A DNA stretch of 64,000 nt from Cronobacter dublinensis subsp. dublinensis LMG 23823 (GCF_001277235.1 NZ_CP012267.1:124001-188000); one strand, 5' to 3'. Counted from the stretch's first letter, positions 32,368-41,453 are shown. Numbers and translations are program-made. Notes: a model not told the origin generated them from the sequence alone.

Positions 32368-32751
32368 ATGTTAACTGCCGATATGTCTATTCTTTACGTT
32401 CATAACGTCCTGAAAAGCGTTGAATTTTACGCGGATCTGCTCGGCGCGCAGCCGGTTGAGAAACAGCCGACGTTCGCGTTATTCGTGCTGGATAATGGCT
32501 TTAAGCTCGGATTGTGGTCCTGCTATACCGTCGAGCCGGTGGTGAACCAGCGCGCGCCGGTGCCCGCTGGCGAAATCGTCTTTAAAGTGCAGGCGCGGGA
32601 AGAGGTCGACCATTTTTACGCGCTGTGGTGCATGGAGCGTCAGGCGACGGTGATCCAGAGCCCGGTGGAGCTGGATTTTGGTTACACCTTCGCGGTAGTG
32701 GACCCGGACGGCCACCGCCTGCGCGTCTGCTTTCTGAACCCTGAGCAATAA
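32368..32751 (+). CDS. VOC (glyoxalase/bleomycin-resistance fold) protein
   Basis: ATG 32368 has AAGGAGAG upstream. The 127-residue protein has the paired beta-alpha-beta-beta-beta modules of VOC proteins: MSILYVHNVLKSVEFYADLL, then FALFVLDNGFKLGLWS, and a second half ending YTFAVVDPDGHRLRVCFL. The DPDGH motif is typical. Possible metal ligands are present but the reaction is not determinable. Likely co-controlled with the WYL regulator in front. The bidirectional terminator at 32780 closes the unit. Confidence 0.82.
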   Translation: MLTADMSILYVHNVLKSVEFYADLLGAQPVEKQPTFALFVLDNGFKLGLWSCYTVEPVVNQRAPVPAGEIVFKVQAREEVDHFYALWCMERQATVIQSPVELDFGYTFAVVDPDGHRLRVCFLNPEQ

Positions 32752-32779
32752 TGGCGCGCTCACGGGCGTAACAAAAAGG

Positions 32780-32800
32780 AAACGGGCCGCGGCCCGTTTT
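32780..32800. terminator. Bidirectional rho-independent terminator
   Basis: AAACGGGC-CGCG-GCCCGTTT has an 8-bp stem flanked by A-rich and T-rich sides, between the convergent VOC and mig-14 genes. It can serve both strands. Confidence 0.7.
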
Positions 32801-32814
32801 CCGGTTCCCGCGCG

Positions 32815-33705
32815 TCAGAAAAAAGTTCTGCCGAGCGGAATAATGTCGCACCACTGCTTTTTATAACTCCAGAAATCCTTATAAATCCCCAGCGAAAAGC
32901 GCATCTGTTTATTTTCCGCCGCGCAGAGCGCGCGGGCGTTGCTGGTATTGAGCCACAGTAAAATACTGCCGAGATTGAGCGTGGTGTACTGCGGATCGTA
33001 ACCGCCGTTAATGTCGTCGAAATAGATCCACGACGCGTTGCGGCTCATAAAAATAATATCGAACGCGCACGGGCGATTATCGATAAACAGCACGCTGCCG
33101 AAAATAAGATGCCGCAGCGCGTCAAAGGTACGGACCAGATCGTCATGGGCGAAGCAGTATATTTTGCCCTGCCAGCGCAGGGTAAAAAGCGTGGTGTAAA
33201 TCGTGGCGAGCTCGTGCGATGAAAAGCTGCTCGCCTCGCGGACCACGCCGCCCATCGCGCAGAATTTCTCAAACTCTTTGCGGCGTTTTTTCTCGGACGT
33301 ATTCGAGATTTTCTCTTTGATATACGCCACTTTATGCTTCAGACGCCCGGAGAACAGCGTGTTGATAAACGCGCCGTTGTGCGACGGAGAGAGGCGTTTG
33401 CTCGTGATCGGCAGGTAGAGGCGCCCCTGCGGTCGCACGGGGAACCACACATCATCAAAGACCACCGGAAAATTTCTGTGCTGGAGGCTGCTTTTACCGT
33501 TAACGGAAAAGCACGCGCCCACGTCGTTATTTCCGTCTTTCAGCGCGAAATAGTCGAGCGTCAGATTTTGCTCATGGCTTAAAAATGCCAGCACGTCCGG
33601 GTGACAGCAGACCGAGCCGCCAAACTGATGATAAAGACGCTGATAAGTCTGCGCGTCGGATTTCTGCCAGCCAGTCAGACGGCCGACAACGGTTTTAACT
33701 TGCAT
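32815..33705 (-). CDS. mig-14: Mig-14 family antimicrobial-peptide resistance protein
   Basis: The 296-residue product corresponds in length and sequence style to Salmonella Mig-14, which is induced in macrophages and gives resistance to cationic antimicrobial peptides at the inner membrane. It has a GNAT-like fold without a signal peptide. Recognisable parts are LTLDYFALKDGNNDVGACFS, LYLPITSKRLSPSHNGAF, a basic stretch KKRRKEFEKF and the C-terminal FSLGIYKDFWSYKKQWCD ending PLGRTFF. A PmrA-like box lies about 100 bp upstream of the start, consistent with envelope-stress control. Transcribed toward the terminator at 32780. Confidence 0.85.
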   Translation of the reverse strand: MQVKTVVGRLTGWQKSDAQTYQRLYHQFGGSVCCHPDVLAFLSHEQNLTLDYFALKDGNNDVGACFSVNGKSSLQHRNFPVVFDDVWFPVRPQGRLYLPITSKRLSPSHNGAFINTLFSGRLKHKVAYIKEKISNTSEKKRRKEFEKFCAMGGVVREASSFSSHELATIYTTLFTLRWQGKIYCFAHDDLVRTFDALRHLIFGSVLFIDNRPCAFDIIFMSRNASWIYFDDINGGYDPQYTTLNLGSILLWLNTSNARALCAAENKQMRFSLGIYKDFWSYKKQWCDIIPLGRTFF

Positions 33706-33799
33706 AATACCGCACCTGTAATCTTTTGCTGTGTAAGTCAGTCGCTGTTATCGCGCGCGCTTTCAGGCGCGAAATAAAAGCCTATTGTCGTCGCGTCGG

Positions 33800-33816
33800 G
33801 TTAAGGAAACATTAAG
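33800..33816 (-). promoter_or_regulatory. PmrA-like box upstream of mig-14
   Basis: On the minus strand this reads CTTAAT-GTTTC-CTTAAC, one base from YTTAAK-N5-YTTAAK. It is about 95 bp before the mig-14 ATG. No convincing -10 follows at the usual spacing, so the site is tentative. Confidence 0.4.
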
Positions 33817-33904
33817 CCCGCACGTAGACGTAATAGACCGCGATATACGTCGCCAGAATAGCCAGCGCGACCATGCTCCAGAACCCGACTTCGCGTTTTT
33901 TCAT
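33812..33904 (-). CDS. Possible 30-residue single-span membrane protein
   Basis: The ORF MKKREVGFWSMVALAILATY then IAVYYVYVRA has a basic cytoplasmic N-terminus and one hydrophobic helix, the usual build of small bacterial membrane proteins. It starts 19 bp after the mipA stop on the same strand and so could be the second gene of that transcript. The ribosome site is weak (CTCCCGC before ATG). It is too short to judge by homology. Confidence 0.5.
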   Translation of the reverse strand: MKKREVGFWSMVALAILATYIAVYYVYVRA

Positions 33905-33923
33905 GCGGGAGCGGGCGACGCCA

Positions 33924-34703
33924 TCAGAACGTGTACGTTACAGCCACGGCGGCCGTCGTCTGATGGCGCTGGCGCACAATCGGGCTGTCCGCCGCTTTAT
34001 CGCCAAGCCAGGTGTAACCGGCGCTCAGGGTGGTGCCCCAGTGCTCGCCAAACTGGTGGCTCCAGCTCAGGTTAGTACTGACGCCGTAAAACCCGCCTTG
34101 CGTGTCGTAACTCCCGTAACCGGTGCGCGCGCTCTGACGCGCGCTGACCCCGTAAAACGTATTCATGTAGCGGCTGTCGCCGAACAGCGCGGCCGACTGA
34201 AACGCGACGGTGTCGGTGGTGTTCTGGAAGGGCAGCAGGGTGAGGGATGTCTGATACTGTACGCCCTGACTGTCGGTTAACGGCAGCGTCGCTTTGCCTT
34301 CCACCACCAGCCACGGCGTGGCGGACCAGCCGAGCGCGAGGCTCGTGTTCAGCGCGGTTTTAATGGTGCCCATGCCTTTGAGCGAATTCGCGCCTTCGCG
34401 CCAGTCGCTGTTTTTGTCCGCGCGTCCGAGGCTTACGCCGAGCGCGTGCTCAAAATAGACGCCGCTGTCGCTTTGCAGATCGTAGCCGAGCCCCTTTTCG
34501 GTATCGAAAAAGAACGCGCCGTGACGGGCCTGCACGACGGGCGCAACGGTCAGCGTCTGGTGGTTCGCCCCGCTGTAGCGCGGCGCGTACTGTCCGCCCA
34601 CGCCGAGCGTCAGGCTGTCAGGGCTGCTCTCCTGCGCCGCCGCGGTCGTGGCGACGCCCGATAACGCGATGAGCATGTACAGCGTCCAGTTTCGTATTAT
34701 CAT
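33924..34703 (-). CDS. mipA: MipA/OmpV family outer-membrane protein
   Basis: The start at 34703 follows AAGGAGCC. The 259-residue product begins with a signal peptide cleaved near TAAAQESS. The rest is amphipathic beta-strand sequence with VGGQYAPRYSGANHQTLTV, GYDLQSDSGVYFEHALGVSL and the end AAVAVTYTF, whose terminal phenylalanine is typical of BamA-inserted barrels. The family includes E. coli MipA (MltA-interacting protein) and OmpV. It is divergent from a two-component system and shares its regulatory region, so it is likely a target of that response regulator, as in other mipA-type loci. Orthology to E. coli mipA itself is not certain. Confidence 0.8.
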   Translation of the reverse strand: MIIRNWTLYMLIALSGVATTAAAQESSPDSLTLGVGGQYAPRYSGANHQTLTVAPVVQARHGAFFFDTEKGLGYDLQSDSGVYFEHALGVSLGRADKNSDWREGANSLKGMGTIKTALNTSLALGWSATPWLVVEGKATLPLTDSQGVQYQTSLTLLPFQNTTDTVAFQSAALFGDSRYMNTFYGVSARQSARTGYGSYDTQGGFYGVSTNLSWSHQFGEHWGTTLSAGYTWLGDKAADSPIVRQRHQTTAAVAVTYTF

Positions 34704-34793
34704 CGTGGCTCCTTTTGGACGGGAAATGGGCTTGAACGGTTGGCTACCGGGTTCGATGCGCATTCTGGGCCACTCTTATCAATGAACGGTCAG

Positions 34794-34815
34794 GAAACTG
34801 TTAAGAAACTGTCAA
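34794..34815 (+). promoter_or_regulatory. Tandem 11-bp direct repeat, probable response-regulator site
   Basis: GAAACTGTTAA is followed directly by GAAACTGTCAA, one base different. Spacing of one helical turn is typical of OmpR-family response-regulator half-sites. It lies 9 bp before the regulator ATG, between it and divergent mipA. Confidence 0.6.
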
Positions 34816-34824
34816 GGTGAACAG

Positions 34825-35517
34825 ATGGTAACCAAAAGGGTACTGATTATTGAGGACGACGCCGATGCCGCCAGCGTGCTGGAGGCCTATTTGCGGCGTG
34901 AAAATTACGACGTGGAGATCGCGGCGGACGGCCAGTCGGGGCTTGATAACGCGCAGCGCTGGAAGCCGGATCTGGTGCTGCTGGACGTGATGCTGCCGGT
35001 GCTGAACGGCACGGAAGTGCTGGCGGCGCTGCGCCGCGCAAGCGACGTGCCGGTGATTATGGTCACGGCGATGGGCGACACGCCGGACCGGATAGGCGCG
35101 CTGCGCTACGGCGCCGATGATTACGTCGTCAAACCCTACCACCCCGGCGAAGTGGTGGCCCGCGTCCAGGCGGTGTTGCGCCGTACTGCCAAAACGCCGA
35201 CGCAGGAAGAAGTCCTGCGCTGGGAGGCGCTGACGGTAGACACAGTCGCGATCACCGCAACCCTCGATCGCGACGGCGACGTCACGCATCTGGACCTCAC
35301 GCCCACCGAATTTTCCCTGCTGACCGTGCTGTTGCGTCACCCCACGCGGCCGTTTGCCCGCCACTATCTGCTGGAACACTGCCTGCCGGAGAGCGAGGCG
35401 CTGGAGCGCGTGGTGGATACGCATGTCTATAACCTGCGCAGAAAGCTTGAGAGCGCGGGCCTGCGCGGGGTGCTTATCAACGTGCGCGGCATCGGCTACA
35501 GGTTCCGGCAACCATGA
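34825..35517 (+). CDS. OmpR-family response regulator
   Basis: The 230-residue protein has an N-terminal receiver with the acidic pocket IIEDD (residues 8-12), the phospho-acceptor Asp54 in LVLLDVMLP, Thr81 and Lys103 (VVKPY). The C-terminal winged helix covers about residues 130-230 (LDLTPTEFSLLTVLLRHPTR, VDTHVYNLRRKLE, VRGIGYRF). It overlaps the sensor kinase by 4 bp and is likely followed by the RND genes in one regulon. It resembles BaeR/QseB-type regulators of efflux and envelope genes. A tandem repeat just upstream suggests autoregulation and control of divergent mipA. Confidence 0.92.
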   Translation: MVTKRVLIIEDDADAASVLEAYLRRENYDVEIAADGQSGLDNAQRWKPDLVLLDVMLPVLNGTEVLAALRRASDVPVIMVTAMGDTPDRIGALRYGADDYVVKPYHPGEVVARVQAVLRRTAKTPTQEEVLRWEALTVDTVAITATLDRDGDVTHLDLTPTEFSLLTVLLRHPTRPFARHYLLEHCLPESEALERVVDTHVYNLRRKLESAGLRGVLINVRGIGYRFRQP

Positions 35518-36710
35518 AAAATCACGCATATCAGTCGCTCTGGCGCTGGCTCTGCGGGCGGATCATCGCGCTGGCGCTCGGCACGGTGATTGTCATCGCG
35601 GTCTGCATGTGGCTGCGCTTCGCGGTGCAGAATTACTGGATAATGCACCGGATGCCACCTGCGCTGCGCGAGGAATTTCTCCGGCTGGCGGATAACCCGC
35701 AGCTGGATCCGGCACGTTTTCATGACATCGTCGACGCCTGGTGGGGGCTTGAATACTCCACGCCGTCTATCGCCTCCAGCGACTGGATTTTGCTCGGCGT
35801 GCTGGTGCTGGTGATGATCCCCTTTATCATTTTTATGGGCCTGAAATATGCCCGGCCGCTTTCTGTCCAGTTCAGCCGCCTGCGAGATGTGGCCGAAGAC
35901 GTGACGCAGGGCGAGTTCGGGCGTCAGGCGGAGCTGGTTGAAAACGCGCCTGAAGAGATGGTGCGCTTCGCGAGCGATTTCAACGCCATGACCCGCCAGC
36001 TCGCGCGCTATGAAAAGGAGCTGCGCGCCTCGCATGTGGCGATGGCGCACGAGTTAAGATCGCCGCTTACCGCCGCGATGGGCCGCCTGCAGGGGATGCT
36101 GGACGGCGTTTTCACGCCCGACGCGCAGCAACTGACAATGGTGATGCGCCAGCTTCAGCTGTTGAACCGCCTCACCGATGAACTGCATCTGCTGTCGCTG
36201 GCTGACGCCGGGCAGCTGACGCTCGATCGCGAGGCGATATGCCTGAGCGAACTGCTGCGCGAGCGCGCCGCCTGGTTAAAACCGCAGGCCGATGCGTCAG
36301 GGATCCGCGTGGTTATTCATGCCGCGTCGCCCGCGCCGCTGTGGGCAGATCCGCTGCGTCTCGGGCAGGTTTTCACGGTGTTGATGGAAAACACGCTGCG
36401 CTACGGCAAGCACGGCGGGCGTCTTGATATTCGACTGCACTGCACGCAGGCGGGCTACCGCATTGCGTTTCTCGATGACGGGCCGGGCGTGGATCCGGGC
36501 TTTCTGCCGGTGATGTTCGAGCGCTTTACCCGCGCCGAAACCTCGCGCGCCCGGCACTCCGGCGGCAGCGGGCTGGGGCTGTCCATCGCACGGGCTATCT
36601 GCGCGGCGCACGGCGGCGACATTCAGGCTTCGCTGCCTTCAGAGGGCGGGCTGCTGATGACCGTGACGCTGCCCGCGACCAGCGACACGGCAGAAAATTG
36701 TCACCCTTGA
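35514..36710 (+). CDS. Sensor histidine kinase
   Basis: The ATG overlaps the regulator stop (ATGA). The 398-residue protein has a first membrane span (ALALGTVIVIAVCMW), a short periplasmic loop of about 75 residues, a second span (ILLGVLVLVMIPFIIFMGL), a HAMP domain, the phospho-accepting His near residue 178 in MAHELRSPLTAAM, and an ATPase domain with N-box ENTLRYGKHGG, DDGPGVD and HSGGSGLGLS. It senses an unknown envelope signal and phosphorylates the partner regulator. Its link to an RND pump suggests detection of a toxic compound. The small periplasmic loop resembles that of envelope-stress kinases. Confidence 0.92.
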   Translation: MKNHAYQSLWRWLCGRIIALALGTVIVIAVCMWLRFAVQNYWIMHRMPPALREEFLRLADNPQLDPARFHDIVDAWWGLEYSTPSIASSDWILLGVLVLVMIPFIIFMGLKYARPLSVQFSRLRDVAEDVTQGEFGRQAELVENAPEEMVRFASDFNAMTRQLARYEKELRASHVAMAHELRSPLTAAMGRLQGMLDGVFTPDAQQLTMVMRQLQLLNRLTDELHLLSLADAGQLTLDREAICLSELLRERAAWLKPQADASGIRVVIHAASPAPLWADPLRLGQVFTVLMENTLRYGKHGGRLDIRLHCTQAGYRIAFLDDGPGVDPGFLPVMFERFTRAETSRARHSGGSGLGLSIARAICAAHGGDIQASLPSEGGLLMTVTLPATSDTAENCHP

Positions 36711-36788
36711 TGGTTTCTTGACGAAAAACCGAACGAATCTCGACGCAGGCACGCTGAAATGGCGCCGTCTTCACTCAGGAGCGGCGTC

Positions 36789-37940
36789 ATGTCAGAAGCC
36801 TTTAGCGATTATTTCCGTCACTGCCTGCATCATCTGTACGGTGCGGCGCGCCATTTTTCTTTTCTCTCGCTGTTGCCGTTGGTGGCGCTCGCCGTCACTC
36901 TGCCGCTGTTAACCGGCTGCGGCGACGACCACCATAGCGACCAGCCCGCACCGCCGCGCCCGGTGCGCTATCTCGTGATAGCGCCTGACGCGCCCGCGCC
37001 CGCCAGCGTACGCACCGGCGACATCCGCGCCCATGATGAAACGACGCTGAGCTTTCGCACGGACGGGCGCATCACACGCCGCCTGGTGGATATCGGCGCG
37101 GCGGTGCGCGCAGGTCAGCTGCTCGCCACGCTTGAGCGCGCGACCGGTGAGAATCAGGCGGCGAGCGCGCAGGCCGATCGCCAGAGCGCGCAGGCGGCGG
37201 AGCGGGTGGCGGCGCTCAACCTTAAGCGCATGCAGGCGCTGATGCCGTCCGGCGCGATTGCCCGCAGCCAGCTCGACAGCGCCCGCGCCGACTGGCAGAG
37301 CGCCGTCGCGCGCCTCAAAAGCAGCGAGGCCGCGCTGCGTAACGCCGGGGAGAATCTCTCATGGACGCAGCTTGTCGCGCCCGCCGATGGCGTGATAACC
37401 GGCGTTAATGCCTCGGCCGGGCAGGTGGTGAGCGCCGGGCAGAGCGTCTTTACGCTCGCTACCAGCGACGCGCGCGATGTGGTGCTTGATGTCAGCGATC
37501 CGCAGCGGTTCGCCGACCAGGCGCAAACGGTGTTTCCGGTCGCACTGCTGACGTCGCCTGCGATAACCGCCACCGCGCGCCTGCGGGACATCAGCCCGCA
37601 GGCCGACCCGCAGACCCGGACATGGCGGGTGCGCCTTACGCTACCGTCGCCGCCTGCGGCGATGGCGCTGGGCGCGAACGTCATGGTCTCGCTGCCCCAG
37701 ACGCGGGAGAAAGGCGTCAGGGTGCCCGCCGCCGCGCTGACCCGGCTGAATGGCCGCCCTGTCGTGTTTATCATTGATGCCCGCCAGCAGGCGCAGCCGC
37801 GACCGGTCACCATCGCCGCCTACACCGCCAGTGACGTTCTTCTCACCGGCGGCGTCAGCCCTGGCGATCGGGTTATCACGGCAGGCGTCAGCAAGCTGCG
37901 CCCCGGCGAGAAGGTCATTCCTGGGGAGACGCCGCCATGA
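36789..37940 (+). CDS. RND efflux periplasmic adaptor lipoprotein
   Basis: ATG 36789 has AGGAG 9 bases upstream and was preferred to ATG 36759. The 383-residue protein has a long N-region, a hydrophobic segment and a lipobox LLTGC at Cys44, so it should be anchored to the inner membrane by lipid. The membrane-fusion domains follow: barrel-sandwich half FRTDGRITRRLVDIGAAVRA, an alpha-hairpin rich in Q and A (residues about 115-190), the second half QLVAPADGVITGVNASAGQV and a beta-barrel ending with VSPGDRVITAGVSKLRPGE. It bridges the permease to an outer-membrane channel, which is not encoded here (TolC is the likely partner). It overlaps the permease start. Confidence 0.9.
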   Translation: MSEAFSDYFRHCLHHLYGAARHFSFLSLLPLVALAVTLPLLTGCGDDHHSDQPAPPRPVRYLVIAPDAPAPASVRTGDIRAHDETTLSFRTDGRITRRLVDIGAAVRAGQLLATLERATGENQAASAQADRQSAQAAERVAALNLKRMQALMPSGAIARSQLDSARADWQSAVARLKSSEAALRNAGENLSWTQLVAPADGVITGVNASAGQVVSAGQSVFTLATSDARDVVLDVSDPQRFADQAQTVFPVALLTSPAITATARLRDISPQADPQTRTWRVRLTLPSPPAAMALGANVMVSLPQTREKGVRVPAAALTRLNGRPVVFIIDARQQAQPRPVTIAAYTASDVLLTGGVSPGDRVITAGVSKLRPGEKVIPGETPP

Positions 37941-40900
37941 ACGCCCCGTCACTGAAAGAAAAATTCAACCTCTCCGCCTGGGCGCTGGCGCATCAGCAGC
38001 TGGTGAGCTTTTTTATGCTGCTGATTATGGCGACCGGCGTGCTGTGCTATGAAAAGCTGCCGCGCAATGAAGATCCGGCGTTCACCATCAAAACGGCGGT
38101 GGTATCGACCCTGTGGCCGGGCGCGACGGTGGCGGATACCACGCATCTGGTGACGGATGTGCTGGAGAAAAAACTCCAGGAGCTGCCGTGGCTGGACAAC
38201 ATCGAGAGCCAGACCCGCGCCGGGCGTTCGGTGATTAACGTCAACCTGCGCGACGACACGCCGCCGCAGGAAGTGCCCGCCATCTGGTACAAGCTGCGCA
38301 CCAAAATGCAGGATATCGCCCCGTCGCTGCCGCAGGGCGCGCGGGGGCCCGCCGTGAACGACGAGTTTGACGACACCTGGGGCACGATTTACGGCTTTAC
38401 CGCCGAGGGTTTTTCGCCTCGCGAGTTGCGCGACCGCGTGGAGGCCGTGCGCCGCACGCTCATGTCCGTGCAGGATATCGGCAAAATCACGCTGCTGGGC
38501 GAGCCGCAGGAGCAGATCGTTATCGCGTTTTCCCCGCGCCAGCTCGCCGGTATGGGGGTGGATATTACGCAGGTCGGCGAGGCGCTTGCGGCGCAGAACG
38601 CCGTTGAGCCGTCGGGCACCCTGCGCACCGGGCAGGACAACGTGGCGCTTCGCGTCAGCGGCGCGCTGACCACCGAAGAGAGCCTGCGCGCCGTCACGCT
38701 GCATATCAACAACCGCTATATTCCGCTGACGGATATCGCGACGGTCAGCCGCCAGCCTGCCGAGCCGCCCGTGCCGCAGTTTCGCGTGAACGGCGAGCCC
38801 GCCATCGGGCTTGCTATCTCAATGGCGCCGACCGGAAATATGCAGGCCTTTGGCGAGGCGCTGAACGCGCGGATGGCGCAGGTAGCGGCGCAGCTGCCGC
38901 ACGGCATCGAGGTGGTAAAAGTCGCCGATCAGTCCGCCGTGGTGAGCGAGGCGGTGAGCGGATTTGTCCGGGTGCTGGTCGAGGCCGTGCTGATTGTGCT
39001 TGCCGTCTCGTTTGTGTCGCTTGGCCTGCGCGCCGGGCTGGTGGTGGCCGCCGCCATTCCGCTGGTGCTGGCGATGACATTTGCCGGGATGATGCTCGCG
39101 GGCATCGGCCTGCAACGTATTTCGCTCGGCGCGCTCATCATCGCGCTCGGGCTGCTGGTGGATGACGCGATGATCACCGTCGAAACGATGGTGGCGCGGC
39201 TGGAGGCGGGCGATTCGCGCAAAAGCGCAGCCTCCTGGGCGTTTAAAACCACGGCGTTTCCGATGCTCACCGGCACGCTGGTGATGATTGCCGGGTTTAT
39301 TCCGGTCGGGTTCGCGGCCTCCAGCGCCGGGGAATATTGCTACTCGCTGTTCGCCGTGGTGTTGATAGCGCTGCTCTGCTCATGGGTGGTGGCAATTCTG
39401 TTTTCGCCGCTCACCGGCACCTGGCTTTTGCCGGCGCAGATGAAAAAGGCGCATCAGGGGCCGGGGAGGCTGGGCCGGTTTTATCAGCGGCTGCTGCGTC
39501 TCGCGCTCGGTCACCGGCTTGCGACGTGCGGCGCGGCGCTACTGGCGCTGGCGCTGTCGCTCTGGGGCACCCCCTTTATGCAGGGCGAGTTTTTCCCGGC
39601 GTCCGACCGCCCGGAGCTCCTGGTGACGCTCTCGCTGCCCGCCAGCGCCTCGCAGCAGGAGACGCAACGCCAGACGGTGCGCCTTGAGCAGGCGCTTCGC
39701 GGCAACCGCAATATCGACCACTACTCGGCGTATGTCGGCACCGGCGCGGTGCGCTTTTATCTGCCGATGAATATTCTCGACGACGACGAAAACACGGCGC
39801 AGCTGGTGATCGTGGCAAAAGACCTGGCGGCGCGCGATCGCCTGCGCGACCAGCTCAACGCGCTGCTGGCGAAGCGCTTTAGCGATATCACCACCCGCGT
39901 GTCGCCGCTGGAGCTTGGCCCGCCCGTCGGCTGGCCGCTGAAATACCGCGTCAGCGGGCCCGATTATGCGCAGGTGCAGCGCACGGCGCAGGCGTTAGCC
40001 GACACGCTCGGCAAATCGCCGCTCACCCGCGAGGTGAACCTGACGGCAGGCGAGCCGGAGCGGGTCATCACGTTCAGGGTTAACCAGACGGCGGCGCGGG
40101 CGGCGGGCGTTTCATCGCAACGTCTGGCGCAGTTGCTCAACACCGTCTGGTCCGGCTCGACCGTCACCTCGGTTCGCGATAACGATCGGCTGGTGGATGT
40201 GGTGCTGCGCGGCAACGACCCCGAGCGGCTTGACCTCGCCACGTTCTCCGCGCTGATGGTGCCGACCGCCAGCGGCGGGAAAGTGCCGCTCAGCGAAGTG
40301 GCGACGCCCGCGTGGGGGCTGGACGATCCGGTTATCTGGCGTCGACAGCGCCTGCCGTTTATCACCGTGCAGACCGATCTCGCGCCGGGCCTGCGCGCCG
40401 AAGCCGTGTCCGCCGGGCTGCGCCCCGCCATAGAGGCGTTTCGCGCGCGGCTGCCTGCCGGTTATGAGATCAAAGAAGATGGCGCGGTGGCGGAGTCGGA
40501 TAAAGGCAACAGCTCGGTGTACAACGTCCTGCCGGTGACGCTTATCGTTATGCTGGTGCTGCTGATGGCGCAGCTGCGGCGGTTTTCACGGATGCTGCTG
40601 GCGCTGCTGATGGCGCCGTTCGGCCTGCCGGGCATCGTACTGGCGATGCTGCCGACCGGCACGCCGCTGGGGTTTGTCGCGCTGCTCGGCATTATCGCGC
40701 TCGCCGGCATGATCATTCGCAACGCCGTGATCCTGATAACCGAGGTGGATGGCAACCTGCAACTGGGCATGGACGCGCATGCGGCGATTGCGACCGCCGC
40801 AGAGCACCGGGCGCGGCCCATCATGTTAACCGCCTGCGCGGCTATTCTCGGCATGATCCCGATTTCGCATCAGGTGTTCTGGGGGCCGATGGCGTACGCC

Positions 40901-41005
40901 ATTATCGGCGGGCTGATAGTGGCGACGCTGGTGACGCTCACCGTACTGCCCGCGGCGTTCAGCCTGCTGCTTCAGCGGCGTCGTGAGGGCAAGGCTGACG
41001 CGTGA
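37937..41005 (+). CDS. RND efflux permease, TriC-like
   Basis: The ATG overlaps the adaptor stop (ATGA). At 1,022 residues it is full length for an RND inner-membrane pump: twelve spans and two large periplasmic loops. Span 4 has GLLVDDAMI with the proton-relay Asp pair near residue 408. The N-terminus MNAPSLKEKFNLSAWALAHQ and the YEKLPRNEDPAFTIKTAVV region resemble the TriC/PA0158-type branch rather than AcrB. It is driven by proton flux and probably exports a biocide, dye or detergent. The set regulator-kinase-adaptor-pump forms one locus; the likely signal is the exported compound or the envelope damage it causes. Confidence 0.9.
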   Translation: MNAPSLKEKFNLSAWALAHQQLVSFFMLLIMATGVLCYEKLPRNEDPAFTIKTAVVSTLWPGATVADTTHLVTDVLEKKLQELPWLDNIESQTRAGRSVINVNLRDDTPPQEVPAIWYKLRTKMQDIAPSLPQGARGPAVNDEFDDTWGTIYGFTAEGFSPRELRDRVEAVRRTLMSVQDIGKITLLGEPQEQIVIAFSPRQLAGMGVDITQVGEALAAQNAVEPSGTLRTGQDNVALRVSGALTTEESLRAVTLHINNRYIPLTDIATVSRQPAEPPVPQFRVNGEPAIGLAISMAPTGNMQAFGEALNARMAQVAAQLPHGIEVVKVADQSAVVSEAVSGFVRVLVEAVLIVLAVSFVSLGLRAGLVVAAAIPLVLAMTFAGMMLAGIGLQRISLGALIIALGLLVDDAMITVETMVARLEAGDSRKSAASWAFKTTAFPMLTGTLVMIAGFIPVGFAASSAGEYCYSLFAVVLIALLCSWVVAILFSPLTGTWLLPAQMKKAHQGPGRLGRFYQRLLRLALGHRLATCGAALLALALSLWGTPFMQGEFFPASDRPELLVTLSLPASASQQETQRQTVRLEQALRGNRNIDHYSAYVGTGAVRFYLPMNILDDDENTAQLVIVAKDLAARDRLRDQLNALLAKRFSDITTRVSPLELGPPVGWPLKYRVSGPDYAQVQRTAQALADTLGKSPLTREVNLTAGEPERVITFRVNQTAARAAGVSSQRLAQLLNTVWSGSTVTSVRDNDRLVDVVLRGNDPERLDLATFSALMVPTASGGKVPLSEVATPAWGLDDPVIWRRQRLPFITVQTDLAPGLRAEAVSAGLRPAIEAFRARLPAGYEIKEDGAVAESDKGNSSVYNVLPVTLIVMLVLLMAQLRRFSRMLLALLMAPFGLPGIVLAMLPTGTPLGFVALLGIIALAGMIIRNAVILITEVDGNLQLGMDAHAAIATAAEHRARPIMLTACAAILGMIPISHQVFWGPMAYAIIGGLIVATLVTLTVLPAAFSLLLQRRREGKADA

Positions 41006-41009
41006 GGGA

Positions 41010-41453
41010 TCACGACGCTGGCATCAGCTCAAGGAGTAATTCCCGCGGGTAGATCGTCTCGCGGGCGTCGGCGAGCGCATCGCGCGTCCACCAGCGGTGG
41101 TCGTGAATGACGCGTTTTTCATTGTCGCTCCAGCGTGAGAAGTCGGCCTCTTCGCGGGCGACATCAATGATAAAAAAGTGCTCGTCGGCGATAACGTCTT
41201 CGCCGCACGGCAGGCGCATCGTGAAGGTGCGCTGCGCCACTTCCGGGCCGGGGAAGTCGCGCACGATGCCCGTCTCTTCATACAATTCGCGCAGCGCCGC
41301 GTCGGCGAACGACTCGCCCTCCTCAACGCCGCCGCCCGGCGTCGCCCAGTAGGAATGCCCGGCGAGCGCGTCATCGCGATGGCTGAAACGAAACAGCAGC
41401 AGCCGTTTTTCCGGGCTCATTATCAACAACCGGGCGGCGGGGCGTGTGCGCAT
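41010..41453 (-). CDS. NUDIX hydrolase
   Basis: The ATG at 41453 has AAGGAG at good spacing and was chosen over longer upstream frames. The 147-residue protein carries the full Nudix box: GGVEEGESFADAALRELYEE followed by TGI, with the metal-binding glutamates present. It hydrolyses a nucleoside-diphosphate-linked compound; the substrate is not evident. It is convergent with the RND permease, only 4 bp between stops, with no visible terminator between them. Confidence 0.88.
   Translation of the reverse strand: MRTRPAARLLIMSPEKRLLLFRFSHRDDALAGHSYWATPGGGVEEGESFADAALRELYEETGIVRDFPGPEVAQRTFTMRLPCGEDVIADEHFFIIDVAREEADFSRWSDNEKRVIHDHRWWTRDALADARETIYPRELLLELMPAS

Noticed and set aside
36718..36912. 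64-codon ORF between the sensor kinase and the adaptor gene
   Set aside because: It overlaps the adaptor signal sequence in another frame, with no ribosome site.
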